Assembly (NCBI RefSeq): GCF_000718515.1
Contig: NZ_JNZS01000015.1
Location: 62,001-126,000, forward strand
DNA: 64,000 bases
Source: Micromonospora parva
GTDB taxonomy: Bacteria; Actinomycetota; Actinomycetes; Mycobacteriales; Micromonosporaceae
Direction of reading: 5' to 3'
Of the stretch, positions 17,730-27,316 are shown in pieces (positions within the stretch are counted from its first letter, which is position 1; each line of letters starts with the position of its first letter). Made by a program: the position numbers and the translations under genes. The notes under the pieces are model-generated. The model was not told the DNA's origin. It searched no databases and was given only the letters and a program-made list of their open reading frames with translations.

Positions 17730-19217
17730 GTGATCGCACCGTCGATCGCCGTGGAGGGCCCGGCCTGGGGCGAGCCGGGGTTGACGGCGCGTGCCGGCCG
17801 ATACCCGTTGGCCGTGGAGGCGCCGGTCATGGCGGGCGTCGACATCCTGGTCCCCGGCGTCTCCACGCTGAGCCACTACGCCCGCTACTACGCTCTCTAC
17901 TGGGCGCTGGCCGCCTACGCCGAGGCCACCGGCCTGGACGAACAGCGGTGCCGGTGGCTAATCCGGCGGACCGAGGTGGCGCTCGCGGTGATCTCCCGGG
18001 CCGCCGGCTCGGACGGTCCGGATCCGGCGCCGGCGCACGGCGTGGACGCCCTGGTCCGGCTCGCCCCGGAGCCGGGCCGCGAGTTCAGCGTCGCCGACCG
18101 TGAGGGCCAGCGGTCCTACTCGCCCCGGGCCTGGGGTTTCTGGTCGCAGTACGGCGGGTCGAGCATCAGGTTAGGCACCGTGACGGTGGATCGAGGCGCG
18201 CTGCGCAGCGGCCGGCACCCCTGCCCGCCGTCGATCGTCGACATGTTCGCCCCGCTGTTCGAGATCGCCGAACGCGACGCCGGGGTGCAGGAGCCGGCGG
18301 CGCTGGCCGGCCGGCCCGAGGACCTCAGCGCGCTGGCCGCGCTGATGACAGCGACCGTCGCCGGCCGGCACGACCCGGACGACTGGACCGGCGACGACCA
18401 GACCCGCCGGGCGACCCTGCGGATCCTCGCCCGCGCCTGCCAGCTGCACCCGGCCATGCCGACCTGGGTGGGGGCGTTTCGGAAGGCCGTCGCGTACGGG
18501 GCGGCGGCGCGTGAGGACTCGGTGCTCGCCGGTGACGACCGGACCCAGGCGTGGCGGGGCGTCCTGCTGCGCCACCACTCCGTGGGTGCGTGGCGTCACC
18601 TCTGGGCCGCCCTGGTTGGCGAGGTGCACCGCAACGGGCCGGTTACCCGGGAGCACCTGCGCGACTGGTTCGCCGACCAACTCCCCGCCGGCACGGTCGC
18701 CGGCTTGGAGGCGGGGCTGCCCGACCTCGTGGACGGCCGCGGTGATCCGCTCCCCGCGGAACTGGCCCTGCGGGAGGACGAGACCCTTACCGCCAAGGTG
18801 GCGCTGCTGCTGCTCGGCGCACGGCGGGCGGACCTGCTCACCGGGACCGCCCGGCGCTACTTCCTCGGTCGTCGGCGGGCCTACTTGGACCCGTCGTGGG
18901 TGGCGCAGCGCCGCACCGAGTACGTCGACTGGCCGCTGCGCGACCTAGGTCGCCAGCTGGTTGACGACATGCTCGCCCAGTCCCGGCGGGTGGCGCTGCG
19001 GAAGGCGAAGGTCCATCGTGGCGGCACGATGTCGATGCCGAGCCGGTTGCACGAACGCGGTGGAGCGTACGTGGCGGCCAGTCGGGAGAGCCGGGACAAC
19101 ATCGGGCTGCGGATCAATCAGCTCGCCGGGCTCGCCGTCCAGTTGGGGCTGCTCACCCCGGAGGTGCACCAGCCCGTTACCCCGCTCGGATTGGCCCTGC
19201 TGGACGTGGCACGGTGA
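17730..19217 (+). CDS. Unknown protein paired with the PLD-like gene
   Basis: The product is 495 residues from GTG 17730, supported by AGGGG nine bases upstream; the frame is open to 17652. The N-terminal motif DILVPGVSTLSHYARYYALYW has the shape of the PGxST..xRY opening of DUF6361-type proteins, which I recall as neighbours of PLD-like nucleases and helicases in defence loci; this is a resemblance, not an assignment. The remainder is helical and ends in LGLALLDVAR. It has no membrane segment or clear catalytic motif. The stop overlaps the GTG start of the PLD-like gene by four bases, so they form a coupled pair. Confidence 0.72.
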   Translation: MIAPSIAVEGPAWGEPGLTARAGRYPLAVEAPVMAGVDILVPGVSTLSHYARYYALYWALAAYAEATGLDEQRCRWLIRRTEVALAVISRAAGSDGPDPAPAHGVDALVRLAPEPGREFSVADREGQRSYSPRAWGFWSQYGGSSIRLGTVTVDRGALRSGRHPCPPSIVDMFAPLFEIAERDAGVQEPAALAGRPEDLSALAALMTATVAGRHDPDDWTGDDQTRRATLRILARACQLHPAMPTWVGAFRKAVAYGAAAREDSVLAGDDRTQAWRGVLLRHHSVGAWRHLWAALVGEVHRNGPVTREHLRDWFADQLPAGTVAGLEAGLPDLVDGRGDPLPAELALREDETLTAKVALLLLGARRADLLTGTARRYFLGRRRAYLDPSWVAQRRTEYVDWPLRDLGRQLVDDMLAQSRRVALRKAKVHRGGTMSMPSRLHERGGAYVAASRESRDNIGLRINQLAGLAVQLGLLTPEVHQPVTPLGLALLDVAR

Positions 19218-21859
19218 CCGATGAGTTGCAGTGGTCGTTCCGGTCGCCGCTCAGCCTGCTCGAACGGTGGCGGGACCGGTTCGACGGGGCCCGGCTGCGG
19301 GAGTTCCTGGTCACCGGGTACACCCTCGACCTGGGGATCCTGGAGCGGTTCGCGGTGCCCACCGCCCGGGCGCTCGGCGCGCGGATAACCGTGCTGGCTG
19401 ACGCTGGGCAGGCGGTGCACGACGCGGTAGACGTGCGGCGCGCGGGTCTGGCGTACCAGCACGGCCACGCGGTCTCCCGGGGCGCGTTCCATCCGAAGCT
19501 GGCCGTCCTGCTCGGCGACGACGACGTGTGGGTGGCAGTCGGCTCTGGCAACCCGACGGCCTCGGGTTGGGGCCATAACCGCGAGGTGTGGCTCACCGCC
19601 CGCAGCCGCCTCGGCTGTGGCCCACGGCTGCTGCACGACGTGGCGGATTGGCTGGTGGACCTGCCTACGGTTGTGGCCGTACCGAGTTGGATCGCCCTGA
19701 CCCTCCGGGAAGTCGCCGGGCGGATGCGCCCGGTGGAGGTCGATGAGGGCTGGTCGCAGGTCCGGGTGGTCGGCAACCTGCACGGTTCGCTGCTCGGTCA
19801 CCTGCCCACCGACGCGGTGGCAGAGCTGCGCCTCGCCGCGCCGTTCTACGACCCGCAGGCTGCGGCCGTGCGCGCGCTCGTCGACCGGATGAAACCCCAC
19901 GCGGTACGCGTCGCGGTGCAGCCCGCCTTCGGCCGGTTCGAGGGCGGCGCACTGCTGCGGGCGACCGAGCCCGCGGTGGAGCGCGAGTTCCGGGTGCTGG
20001 CGGCCGGACCGCCGCTGCACGGCAAGGTGGTCGAGTGGACGACGCCCGCCGGGGTGACCCACGGCCTGACCGGGAGCGCCAACATCACCGCCGCGGCGCT
20101 GCTGCGCAGCACCGAGCACGGCGGCAACTGTGAGCTGGCCGTGCTGGCACCCCACCCAGTTTCACTCCTTCCCGAGGGCGAGGAGCCGAGTGAGGCCGCG
20201 ATGGCCCAGCTGCGGGCGGGCCAGAGCACGAGCGTGACGGGGAGCCCGGCACCGGTCCTGCTGGGCTGCGCCGTCGTCGACGGGACGACGCTGCTGGTGG
20301 AGCTGGCCGCCCCGGTCACCGGACGGGTGGTGGTGGAGACCTCGCCCTCCGGTGAGCCAGGCACCTGGCAGGCTATAGGCGTCATTCCGGTGGGCCAGGC
20401 CACGGCCCGCTTCGTGCTGACGGAGGTGACCGGTGGCGCGGTGCGCACGGTCGTCGACGTCGGCGGCGTACGGGTAGAGTCGGCAGCCGTCTTCGTCACC
20501 GATCCCTCCCGGTGCCGACCGGTACGGGACGCGGACGACGCGCCGCGCCTCGGCCGGGGAACGCCCTACGAGGCGATCGAGGTGTTCACCGATCCGGCGC
20601 TCGCCGCGCGGTTTACCGCCGACCTGGAACGGCTGACGTTGCTCGTGACACCCCGGCCCCGCACCCCGTCAGCCTCCTCGGACCGGCAGGGGGTCGACGT
20701 CCGCACCGACAGCAACTGCTGGCGGGACTACCTGGAGGACTCCGACCGCGTGCTGGGACCGGACTTGTCCCGCCTCGTCTTCCCGCGCCGCCGCCCACCG
20801 ACGGTGGGCGACCGTCGGTCGAGCTTCGTCGTCGACGACGTACGCGAGGACGAGGCGACCGAGGAGGAGGCCGGCATCGCGCCCGACGCGCCGACGGGCG
20901 ACGACCCTTCGGCGGACGGCAACCTCCTCGACCGGCTGACCGCGAGCGAGCGGGCCCGCTACCGGGATTTCGCCACACGGTGGGCGGAGGCGGTCAGCAC
21001 GCCAACGGTGGACAGCGACCATGGGTCGCTGCCACCGATGCACCTGCGGATGCTCGCCGCGTCGATGTACCTCACGCTGCTCGCCGAAGGCATGTGGCGC
21101 GACGACGGCTGGCGTACCGATCTGCGGTGGCTTGCGTGGGCGCTGGTGCCCGACGACAACGCCCTGGACGAGCTGCCGGCCGAAGCCTTCGCGCACCTGT
21201 ACGCGTGGCTCGCCCTGGTAGTGGCGACCCTGCGGGAAGGCGCGCGACTGCACGGCAGCCAGGACGCGGACGCGCTGGTGACCGCCGCCTGGCGGGACGC
21301 CGCCGAGTGGGTGGCCGAGACCGACCTCGCGCTGGCCGAGGCTCTGCTGCTGCCGGCCGGGCACCTGTTCGCCGTGGTGGCGAGTGCGTCCGCGCTACGG
21401 GAGACCGTCGAGCTCGCGCGCGGCGCCAAGGATGACTCATACGCCGAGGCGCGGTCGGCGTTCGCCGATGCCGGGCTGGCCGTACGCCTCGAGGAGGGTG
21501 TCTGGCGAGTCGACGGTGTCACCGGCAACCCTCAGCGGGCCGCCGCCGACGTGGTGACCACGGTGCGGCGGGTTAGCGGTCGAGCGGCGGTGGCGGTGGC
21601 CTGCGCCGGAAGCCGTGCGGTGCTGGTCGCCTGCGACGACCGGATCATGCTGCTGGCCGACTCGCGCACGGCGATGTGGTCGGTGTACGAGTTGTCCTCC
21701 GTGCGTACGCCGCTCTCCCTCGTCGCCGGTGCGGCGGGCGGGCTCCCCTCGGGCGCCCGCGCCCGTCGTCCGCTGCGCACCCCACCCCCGCAGGTCAGTG
21801 AGCTGAGCCAGCTGCTCAGTGTGGACCTCGCCGCCATGGCCGCCGCCCTGAAATCCTGA
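19214..21859 (+). CDS. Phospholipase-D-like nuclease family protein
   Basis: The product is 881 residues. Two phospholipase-D half-sites are visible: H93-P-K95 in FHPKLAVLL followed by GSGNPTASG, and H269-G-K271 in LHGKVVEWT followed by LTGSANITAAA. Each pairs an HxK with a GSxN about 18-20 residues later, as in PLD nucleases that act on nucleic acid. Residues 310-430 look like a beta-rich domain. The C-terminal 400 residues are unknown and helical. PLD-like proteins of this size occur in defence systems such as DISARM (DrmC), but no helicase is present here. It is coupled to the preceding unknown gene by a four-base overlap. Confidence 0.8.
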   Translation: MTDELQWSFRSPLSLLERWRDRFDGARLREFLVTGYTLDLGILERFAVPTARALGARITVLADAGQAVHDAVDVRRAGLAYQHGHAVSRGAFHPKLAVLLGDDDVWVAVGSGNPTASGWGHNREVWLTARSRLGCGPRLLHDVADWLVDLPTVVAVPSWIALTLREVAGRMRPVEVDEGWSQVRVVGNLHGSLLGHLPTDAVAELRLAAPFYDPQAAAVRALVDRMKPHAVRVAVQPAFGRFEGGALLRATEPAVEREFRVLAAGPPLHGKVVEWTTPAGVTHGLTGSANITAAALLRSTEHGGNCELAVLAPHPVSLLPEGEEPSEAAMAQLRAGQSTSVTGSPAPVLLGCAVVDGTTLLVELAAPVTGRVVVETSPSGEPGTWQAIGVIPVGQATARFVLTEVTGGAVRTVVDVGGVRVESAAVFVTDPSRCRPVRDADDAPRLGRGTPYEAIEVFTDPALAARFTADLERLTLLVTPRPRTPSASSDRQGVDVRTDSNCWRDYLEDSDRVLGPDLSRLVFPRRRPPTVGDRRSSFVVDDVREDEATEEEAGIAPDAPTGDDPSADGNLLDRLTASERARYRDFATRWAEAVSTPTVDSDHGSLPPMHLRMLAASMYLTLLAEGMWRDDGWRTDLRWLAWALVPDDNALDELPAEAFAHLYAWLALVVATLREGARLHGSQDADALVTAAWRDAAEWVAETDLALAEALLLPAGHLFAVVASASALRETVELARGAKDDSYAEARSAFADAGLAVRLEEGVWRVDGVTGNPQRAAADVVTTVRRVSGRAAVAVACAGSRAVLVACDDRIMLLADSRTAMWSVYELSSVRTPLSLVAGAAGGLPSGARARRPLRTPPPQVSELSQLLSVDLAAMAAALKS

Positions 21860-21886
21860 CGTCACCGGCACCACGGTGGCCCTGCC

Positions 21887-22678
21887 GTGCCCGGCCGAAC
21901 TGTCACGTGCACGGCGCAGCGACAAACTCCGGCTAAGCTCAGCACTATCGATCGCTTCGAAGGCTCCTTGCCCCGCCGCCTCACGTTGGCGCTCGCGTCA
22001 GGCGCGTTGCTCGCCATGGCCGCCGCAGCGATATTGATCATCTGGCACGATTCCGCCACCAGAGTGGTCGGCGCCGATGGCTACAAGACATTGCTCCAGT
22101 TCCTCTTGGTGGTCGTGCTAGGTGGCGGCGTCTCCTTGCTTTACCAGGCTTTCAACCGTCAGGCCGAACAACGGGCCGAGCGATTCAAGCTGGCCGAGGA
22201 TCGCGCGACCGCCATCCGCGAAATCCGCCAGCGCTACCTGGCCGAGCTGGTGGTGCTGTACAACGCGGTCAAACGCGCACGCCGCTTGCTGCGCGCCAGA
22301 GCCCAGATCCACACCACAGCGGGAGACGGGAAACTGCGGGTCGCCACGTACGACGAGCAACTCCAACTCCTCCTCGACGCGCAGCTGAGCCTCGAGCTCA
22401 TGATCCGCAATGTGAACGCTGAGGGCGAAGTCTTCCACGGCGTACCTGAGCTCGTCCTCTTCTTAAAGTCCACCGAGGAATATCTACGCGAGCTGATCAC
22501 CGAGTACGAAACCGTCATGCCGCGCGTCCCGTCCGGCACCACCGAGATCCCCACCCCGCCAAAGCTCGCCGACTTCATCGGACCGTACGAGCACTCCGAG
22601 TTCCGTCCCGATTTCATCCGCCCGGTCCAGGCCGCCATGGCCGCCGTCCAAAGCTTGATCACCGCCCCACAACCCTGA
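21887..22678 (+). CDS. Membrane-anchored helical protein
   Basis: The product is up to 263 residues; the start is uncertain (GTG 21887 or a later codon before residue 30), as no good ribosome binding site is seen. Two hydrophobic segments, about residues 30-52 and 68-88, are followed by a 170-residue cytoplasmic helical domain with the motif AIREIRQRYLAELVVLYNAVKRARRLLRAR. No catalytic motif is visible. It lies 32 bases before the kinase-like/STAND gene and may tether or sense for it. Confidence 0.65.
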   Translation: MPGRTVTCTAQRQTPAKLSTIDRFEGSLPRRLTLALASGALLAMAAAAILIIWHDSATRVVGADGYKTLLQFLLVVVLGGGVSLLYQAFNRQAEQRAERFKLAEDRATAIREIRQRYLAELVVLYNAVKRARRLLRARAQIHTTAGDGKLRVATYDEQLQLLLDAQLSLELMIRNVNAEGEVFHGVPELVLFLKSTEEYLRELITEYETVMPRVPSGTTEIPTPPKLADFIGPYEHSEFRPDFIRPVQAAMAAVQSLITAPQP

Positions 22679-22710
22679 TCCCCCGCCCCTTCGGACATCA
22701 GGAGGATGCG

Positions 22711-25700
22711 ATGGAGCGCGACCATGGGCTCGAGGAGATCCTCGACCAGCTCGATTCGGAACCGGCGAAGGCCGCGCTCAGGTCGTGGGCGCAGGACACG
22801 GGCGTTCGTCTGACCCCGGTCAACTGGTCGGCCTCGGGTTTCACGTCGGCCCGGGTGTTCGGCGTATACGCACAGGGGAGGACGGGATCCAGCAAAGGAA
22901 CCATCATCAAGGTGGACACTGCGCCGGATCGGGCTCTCACCGAGCTCGAAGCGAATCAGCTGGCGGAGTGGCACGTTAAGCCGCTCAGGCTCGACCATTT
23001 GGTGCGCTACAACTTTCCCGTCAAGCCTCTGGTGGGCGGCGGCTGGATCACCTTTCAGCAGGTCGCGGGGGGCGGCTTCGACCACACCATCGGATTCGAC
23101 AAGATCTTCGAGAAGCACATTGATCCAGGGGCGACCTGCAGGGCCATCATCCGGTCGCTGCTCCTCGACTGGAATGCCAACACGGTGATGAGTGGTCCGA
23201 TGACCGCCGGGCAGGTCCTGAAGGAGCTGCTGGGAGACCGGATCGAGCCGGGTGGGATCCTGCACGCCTGGGCGGACAGGTACGCCGGCCTCGTCTCCGC
23301 TCCGAAGACCTGGCTGCGTCACCTGGACGGGGACCTCGTCAATCCCTTCGCATTGGCCACCCACAGCGCGCTCGGAGACCTCGTCAATCTGTATCCCTTC
23401 CGCGGGCACACCCACGGTGACTTGCATCCGGGAAACCTGCTGGTGGCCACGGAGGCCAGCAATCCGCCTGACTACTGGCTGATCGACCTCTCGCGATACC
23501 GCCCGCGCGGGCTCCTGGCGTGGGATCCGTGCTATCTGATGTGCACCACCATCGCGATGCGCCTGCGCGAGCAGAAGGCATTGGATAAGGCCGCGCTAAG
23601 AGACGCGCTGCTGCATCCACAGACCGATGATGGAAAGCTCTCCTCGAAGCTCGACCGGGAGATGCGCCAGTTGATCTCCGGCATATACGGCGCCGAACAC
23701 GAATACGCGAACGCAAACGGTCTGCTGGGCGACTGGCCGAAACAACGGCTCGTCTGTCTCACCGCGATCGGGCTGATCCTCTCCGGTCGGTCACTGCTCA
23801 CACCGGCCGACCGCCAGTGGTTCTTCTGGCTCGCCGCGCATGCCGCCACCAAACTCCTCCCCCGTGACGAGATCGAGGACACCGACCAGCTACAACTTCC
23901 CCAAGAGTTCATCCTGCCGGGAGCCGACGCCAACGCATCGCGCTCCCGTCCCCGACGAACGACGGGCGGCAGTGCGGTCCCGGCCTTCCACGAACCGGCA
24001 CGGGTGGCGTTGCGCAAGCGGCTGGTCGACGGGCCGTACGGCGTGGTCGTCGTGGTCGGGCCGCGCGGGGTCGGCAAGTCGACGCTGGTCAGCAGGGTAC
24101 TGAGCGGTCTGGACAGCAGCCAGGTCCAGGTGTTCCGCACGCCAGCCGTCGGCGGGGCCCTACTGGACACGAAGACCCTCATCGAGTGCATCGAGGGTGG
24201 TACGGCCCCGGGGGCCGAACTGCGGCCGGGTGAGTCTTCGTTGGCCCGATTGGAGGCGGCGCTGGACGCGATCGGAGACAAGACGATCGTCATCGTCGTC
24301 GAGGATGCGCAGCAACTGCTGGGGCCGGGCGCCGTACTCACTGACGGCGCCTTGGACGAGGCCTTCGAGGCGCTGAGCGCGCGACCAGAGCACCGTGTCT
24401 CGGTCGTGCTGGTCACCAGCGTCGTGCCGACCTCTCCGTCGGACGGCACGTGGGCCGTGAGCGAACCACCGATCGCTATCGCGCGCCTGAACTACGACCA
24501 CTTTGTGGGTTTGCTGCGGGAGCGCCCCGGTGGCTCCTCGCGCGTCCGGCGCTTGGACGACGAAGGGCTCAGCCAGCTCTACCGGGTACTTCAGGGCAAT
24601 CCACGCCTCACCAACCTGTTCCACGCGGTCTGCGCGCTGTCCCTTCACCGCGTCCGGCTGCGCGCCCTGGTCGACGAGTTGTCCGGCCTCGCACCGAGGG
24701 AGGTGCCCGGAACCCTGCTCGGTCTGCTGCTCAACGACCTTGAGCCACCGGCTCGCCGGGTACTGGAGGCGCTGGCGGCCTTTCGGATCCCGGTCGCCGA
24801 GGAGCACGTTCTGGCTCTGTTCGACGGTGCGGCCGACGAGGAGACTCTCCACGCGCTGGAGAGACTGACCGACAGCATGCTCGTGCGGCGGGACGGCGAC
24901 CGGTACGAGCTCACGGACGCCGACGCGGACGCGATTCTCCAGCGTATGGACGGAGGTGCTCGGGACCTGTCGTCTGACGTGGCGGCCCGTCTCAAGGAAA
25001 TGCGCAACCGGAATCCTCGAACCGTGGCTGATCTTGCAGTTCACTTCGCCGAACTGCGGGCGCTGATCGAGGCGGGCGAGTTCGAGTCGGCGTACGAGCT
25101 GCTGGAGAACATCCACGACCGGCTTCGCGAGGTAAACAACACCTTCCTGCTGCTCGACACCCGCGACACGCTGCGCGGCCGCCTCGGCCACCCGTACCTC
25201 GAGATGGCCAACGAGAGTGCAGTCGGCGGCATCCACCGTTCGCGCGGACGCTTCGCCGAGGCGCGGGCCGCCTATCAGCGTGCACTCGCCTACGCCGAAC
25301 AGGATCGGCACGAAGTGGCGAAGCTCAGGATCGGGGCCAACTTGGCCGCGATGTCCTGGCTCGACAACGATGCCGAGGAGGCCTTCGCGCGCTATCGAAC
25401 GGTGCTCGACGGCGCCGAGCAGCTCGGCGATCCGGTCCTCCGGATGGGAGGGCTCGAAGGCCTGGCCGACTGTTACCGGCGCTGGGGACGGTTCCCGGAA
25501 GCCATCCATCACGTCGAGACGGCATACCGCCTGCCCTCGGAGGACGGCTACCCCGACACGCCGACCGCCCGGCGGGCTGCGGCCCGCAGGGTCACCCTCG
25601 CCCTGAAGCTCTCCCGCTGGCATGCCGAGCTCGCCCAACTGCCCGAGGCCCGCCGGTGGATCGAGGAGGCGCAGCGCTGGGCTAACGACAGCGCCGGCCG

Positions 25701-26304
25701 TTGGCATCGTGCCGCGCTCGCGGACGGCGAGGCTGACCTGTTTTTCTGGGAAGGCGACAAGACGGCTGCACACGCCCGTGCTGCCGAGGCGGTCGAGCTG
25801 GCCCAGCAGCTACACGACCCGGCCATCCTGACCCGAGCTCGAACGACCCTCTGTCTCGTGCACCTGGAGAACGGCGAATTGGGCGTCGCTGCGCAGGAGA
25901 TCCTCTCGGTCAGACGCTACCGGCGCCCGGGCCACTCGCTGGTGGTCCTCGCGCTCGAGGCAGTGGCCGCCCGGCGCCAGCGCCGCCCCACCATCGCCAG
26001 CATGCGGTTTCGGCAGCTGGCCGCCGAGTCCGGCGACCGCTACCGGCACGATCCCCGCGACTTCGCGGCGGGTGACTTCCGAGCGCTCGCGATGTGCGAT
26101 GACGTTCTCGACCGCGACGTCCCGGTCGCCGACGCCGTGCAGGCCTTCCGGGAGTCACGGTCCGGGGCACCGGAGAGCGAGGGCCTACGCAGACTCCTGC
26201 GGTTCCTGGTCAGCCGGATCGACCTCCGCGGCCGCCCCCGGGGTCCATTGCAGCCGGTGCTGGACGAGCTCTCGGCAACCAACCCCGATCACGAGCCCGC
26301 ATGA
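22711..26304 (+). CDS. Kinase-like / STAND ATPase / TPR fusion protein
   Basis: The product is 1,197 residues, with AGGAGG just before ATG 22711. The N-terminal 400 residues are an aminoglycoside-phosphotransferase-type kinase fold: Gly-rich ASGFTSARVF, K67 in GTIIKVD, catalytic loop H235GDLHPGN, and D259 in LIDLS as the metal-binding Asp. A STAND ATPase follows: P-loop GPRGVGKST (450-458) and Walker B TIVIVVEDAQQ (E531, D532), then a winged-helix-like region (about 680-750). The C-terminus is tetratricopeptide-like (about 780-1170). This matches the effector-switch-sensor order of NLR-like immune proteins, with the kinase as presumed effector. I recall related kinase-like domains in bacterial conflict systems described by the Aravind group. 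The end overlaps the convergent LuxR-type gene by 95 bases. Confidence 0.85.
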   Translation: MERDHGLEEILDQLDSEPAKAALRSWAQDTGVRLTPVNWSASGFTSARVFGVYAQGRTGSSKGTIIKVDTAPDRALTELEANQLAEWHVKPLRLDHLVRYNFPVKPLVGGGWITFQQVAGGGFDHTIGFDKIFEKHIDPGATCRAIIRSLLLDWNANTVMSGPMTAGQVLKELLGDRIEPGGILHAWADRYAGLVSAPKTWLRHLDGDLVNPFALATHSALGDLVNLYPFRGHTHGDLHPGNLLVATEASNPPDYWLIDLSRYRPRGLLAWDPCYLMCTTIAMRLREQKALDKAALRDALLHPQTDDGKLSSKLDREMRQLISGIYGAEHEYANANGLLGDWPKQRLVCLTAIGLILSGRSLLTPADRQWFFWLAAHAATKLLPRDEIEDTDQLQLPQEFILPGADANASRSRPRRTTGGSAVPAFHEPARVALRKRLVDGPYGVVVVVGPRGVGKSTLVSRVLSGLDSSQVQVFRTPAVGGALLDTKTLIECIEGGTAPGAELRPGESSLARLEAALDAIGDKTIVIVVEDAQQLLGPGAVLTDGALDEAFEALSARPEHRVSVVLVTSVVPTSPSDGTWAVSEPPIAIARLNYDHFVGLLRERPGGSSRVRRLDDEGLSQLYRVLQGNPRLTNLFHAVCALSLHRVRLRALVDELSGLAPREVPGTLLGLLLNDLEPPARRVLEALAAFRIPVAEEHVLALFDGAADEETLHALERLTDSMLVRRDGDRYELTDADADAILQRMDGGARDLSSDVAARLKEMRNRNPRTVADLAVHFAELRALIEAGEFESAYELLENIHDRLREVNNTFLLLDTRDTLRGRLGHPYLEMANESAVGGIHRSRGRFAEARAAYQRALAYAEQDRHEVAKLRIGANLAAMSWLDNDAEEAFARYRTVLDGAEQLGDPVLRMGGLEGLADCYRRWGRFPEAIHHVETAYRLPSEDGYPDTPTARRAAARRVTLALKLSRWHAELAQLPEARRWIEEAQRWANDSAGRWHRAALADGEADLFFWEGDKTAAHARAAEAVELAQQLHDPAILTRARTTLCLVHLENGELGVAAQEILSVRRYRRPGHSLVVLALEAVAARRQRRPTIASMRFRQLAAESGDRYRHDPRDFAAGDFRALAMCDDVLDRDVPVADAVQAFRESRSGAPESEGLRRLLRFLVSRIDLRGRPRGPLQPVLDELSATNPDHEPA

Positions 26305-26863
26305 TGGCCTCAAGGCGGCTGCGTACACCGATCTCCTTGTACAGAGCCTGCAACAGGCGAAACATCGCGCGCTCGGAGTACCCGGCCCGCTGGGCGAGCT
26401 GCGCCACGGTGACTCCCTCGGCAAGCTGACGCAGCCACTCCAACCGTTCCGCCGGGGGAAGCGAGTTTTCCTCGCCGGAGGCCAGCGCCACCGCCACCCG
26501 GGCGGGCAGGACCGCCTGACCGTCGAGCGTGGCCTCGATCGTGCGTCGCAACGTCTCGTTGGTGACACAGCGCGGTATCACCGACCGGGCACCGGCACGC
26601 ACCGCCCGAACGCCCAGGACCACGACGTCGTCCTCGACCACGGCGATCACCGAATGGGGTGACTTTTCCTCCCCCAGCCTGAACAGCAGATCCCAGTCGC
26701 CGTGCCCGATCAACGTCAACAGCACGACCGCGCCCGGAGACCGGCGGACCCATGCCAGCGGGTCTTCAGGCGTCTCGACGATGTGACCGATCGCGGACAG
26801 GGTCGCGGCCACTCCCTGCTTATACATCGGCAGGGGGTCGAGGACCGCGACATGGACGGTCAC
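26210..26863 (-). CDS. LuxR-type response regulator
   Basis: The product is 217 residues from GTG 26863. The N-terminal part follows a receiver fold (VHVAVLDPLPMYKQGVAATL, with D9 as an acidic-pocket residue), but the phospho-acceptor region is atypical, so it may be signal-independent. The C-terminal part, LRQLAEGVTVAQLAQRAGYSERAMFRLLQALYKEIG, is a GerE/LuxR helix-turn-helix. It is convergent with the kinase-like/STAND gene and their coding regions overlap by 95 bases, which could allow antisense interference. Confidence 0.72.
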   Translation of the reverse strand: MTVHVAVLDPLPMYKQGVAATLSAIGHIVETPEDPLAWVRRSPGAVVLLTLIGHGDWDLLFRLGEEKSPHSVIAVVEDDVVVLGVRAVRAGARSVIPRCVTNETLRRTIEATLDGQAVLPARVAVALASGEENSLPPAERLEWLRQLAEGVTVAQLAQRAGYSERAMFRLLQALYKEIGVRSRLEAIMRARDRGWLPRARPAPAAMDPGGGRGGRSG

Positions 26864-27052
26864 CGGTGATGGACATCCCTTCTCGGCCGCGCGGGCTACA
26901 GCGTAGGCACTTGTGCTCGCCCACCGGTCCGTCGACTCACCAGCAGGTCAGGTTTCTGCCACTTCCTGGCACGACCACGGCAGATATCGGTCGGTATTCG
27001 GCATGCGCCGATGTCCTTACGCTGGGTGCATCTACGCCTTCGAGGAGTTGCC

Positions 27053-27316
27053 GTGGTCTACGACGACGACCCCAGCGATCCACCTCACCAGGATTTCGAC
27101 GTCAGCGGTTTGCCGCTGCCGACACCTGTACCGCCGCCCTCACCCGAGCTGTACGACCTGATCGCCGAGGTCATCAAGGAGTACTGGGATGAGGGCTTGG
27201 CCCGCAAACTGACCGAATCTCAGCGGAGGCAGAGGGTCCGACAGGTTCAGCCCTTGTCCGAACTCACCAAGGGAATGGTCCTCTGGGTCCAGAGAACTCT
27301 GCACCCAGGCGGATGA
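27053..27316 (+). CDS. Small hypothetical protein
   Basis: The product is 87 residues if started at GTG 27053, which has GAGGAG about six bases upstream. The frame also offers an ATG at 27011 without a ribosome binding site. The N-terminus is Asp/Pro rich (YDDDPSDPPHQD, PLPTPVPPPSPE); the rest is one or two amphipathic helices. I do not recognise it. Its position after the LuxR-type gene may mean divergent control. Confidence 0.5.
   Translation: MVYDDDPSDPPHQDFDVSGLPLPTPVPPPSPELYDLIAEVIKEYWDEGLARKLTESQRRQRVRQVQPLSELTKGMVLWVQRTLHPGG

Noticed and set aside
24160..25773. A 537-codon minus-strand frame opposite the kinase-like/STAND gene
   Set aside because: It is antisense to clear P-loop and TPR coding sequence and has no recognisable domain; GC-rich DNA often gives such frames.
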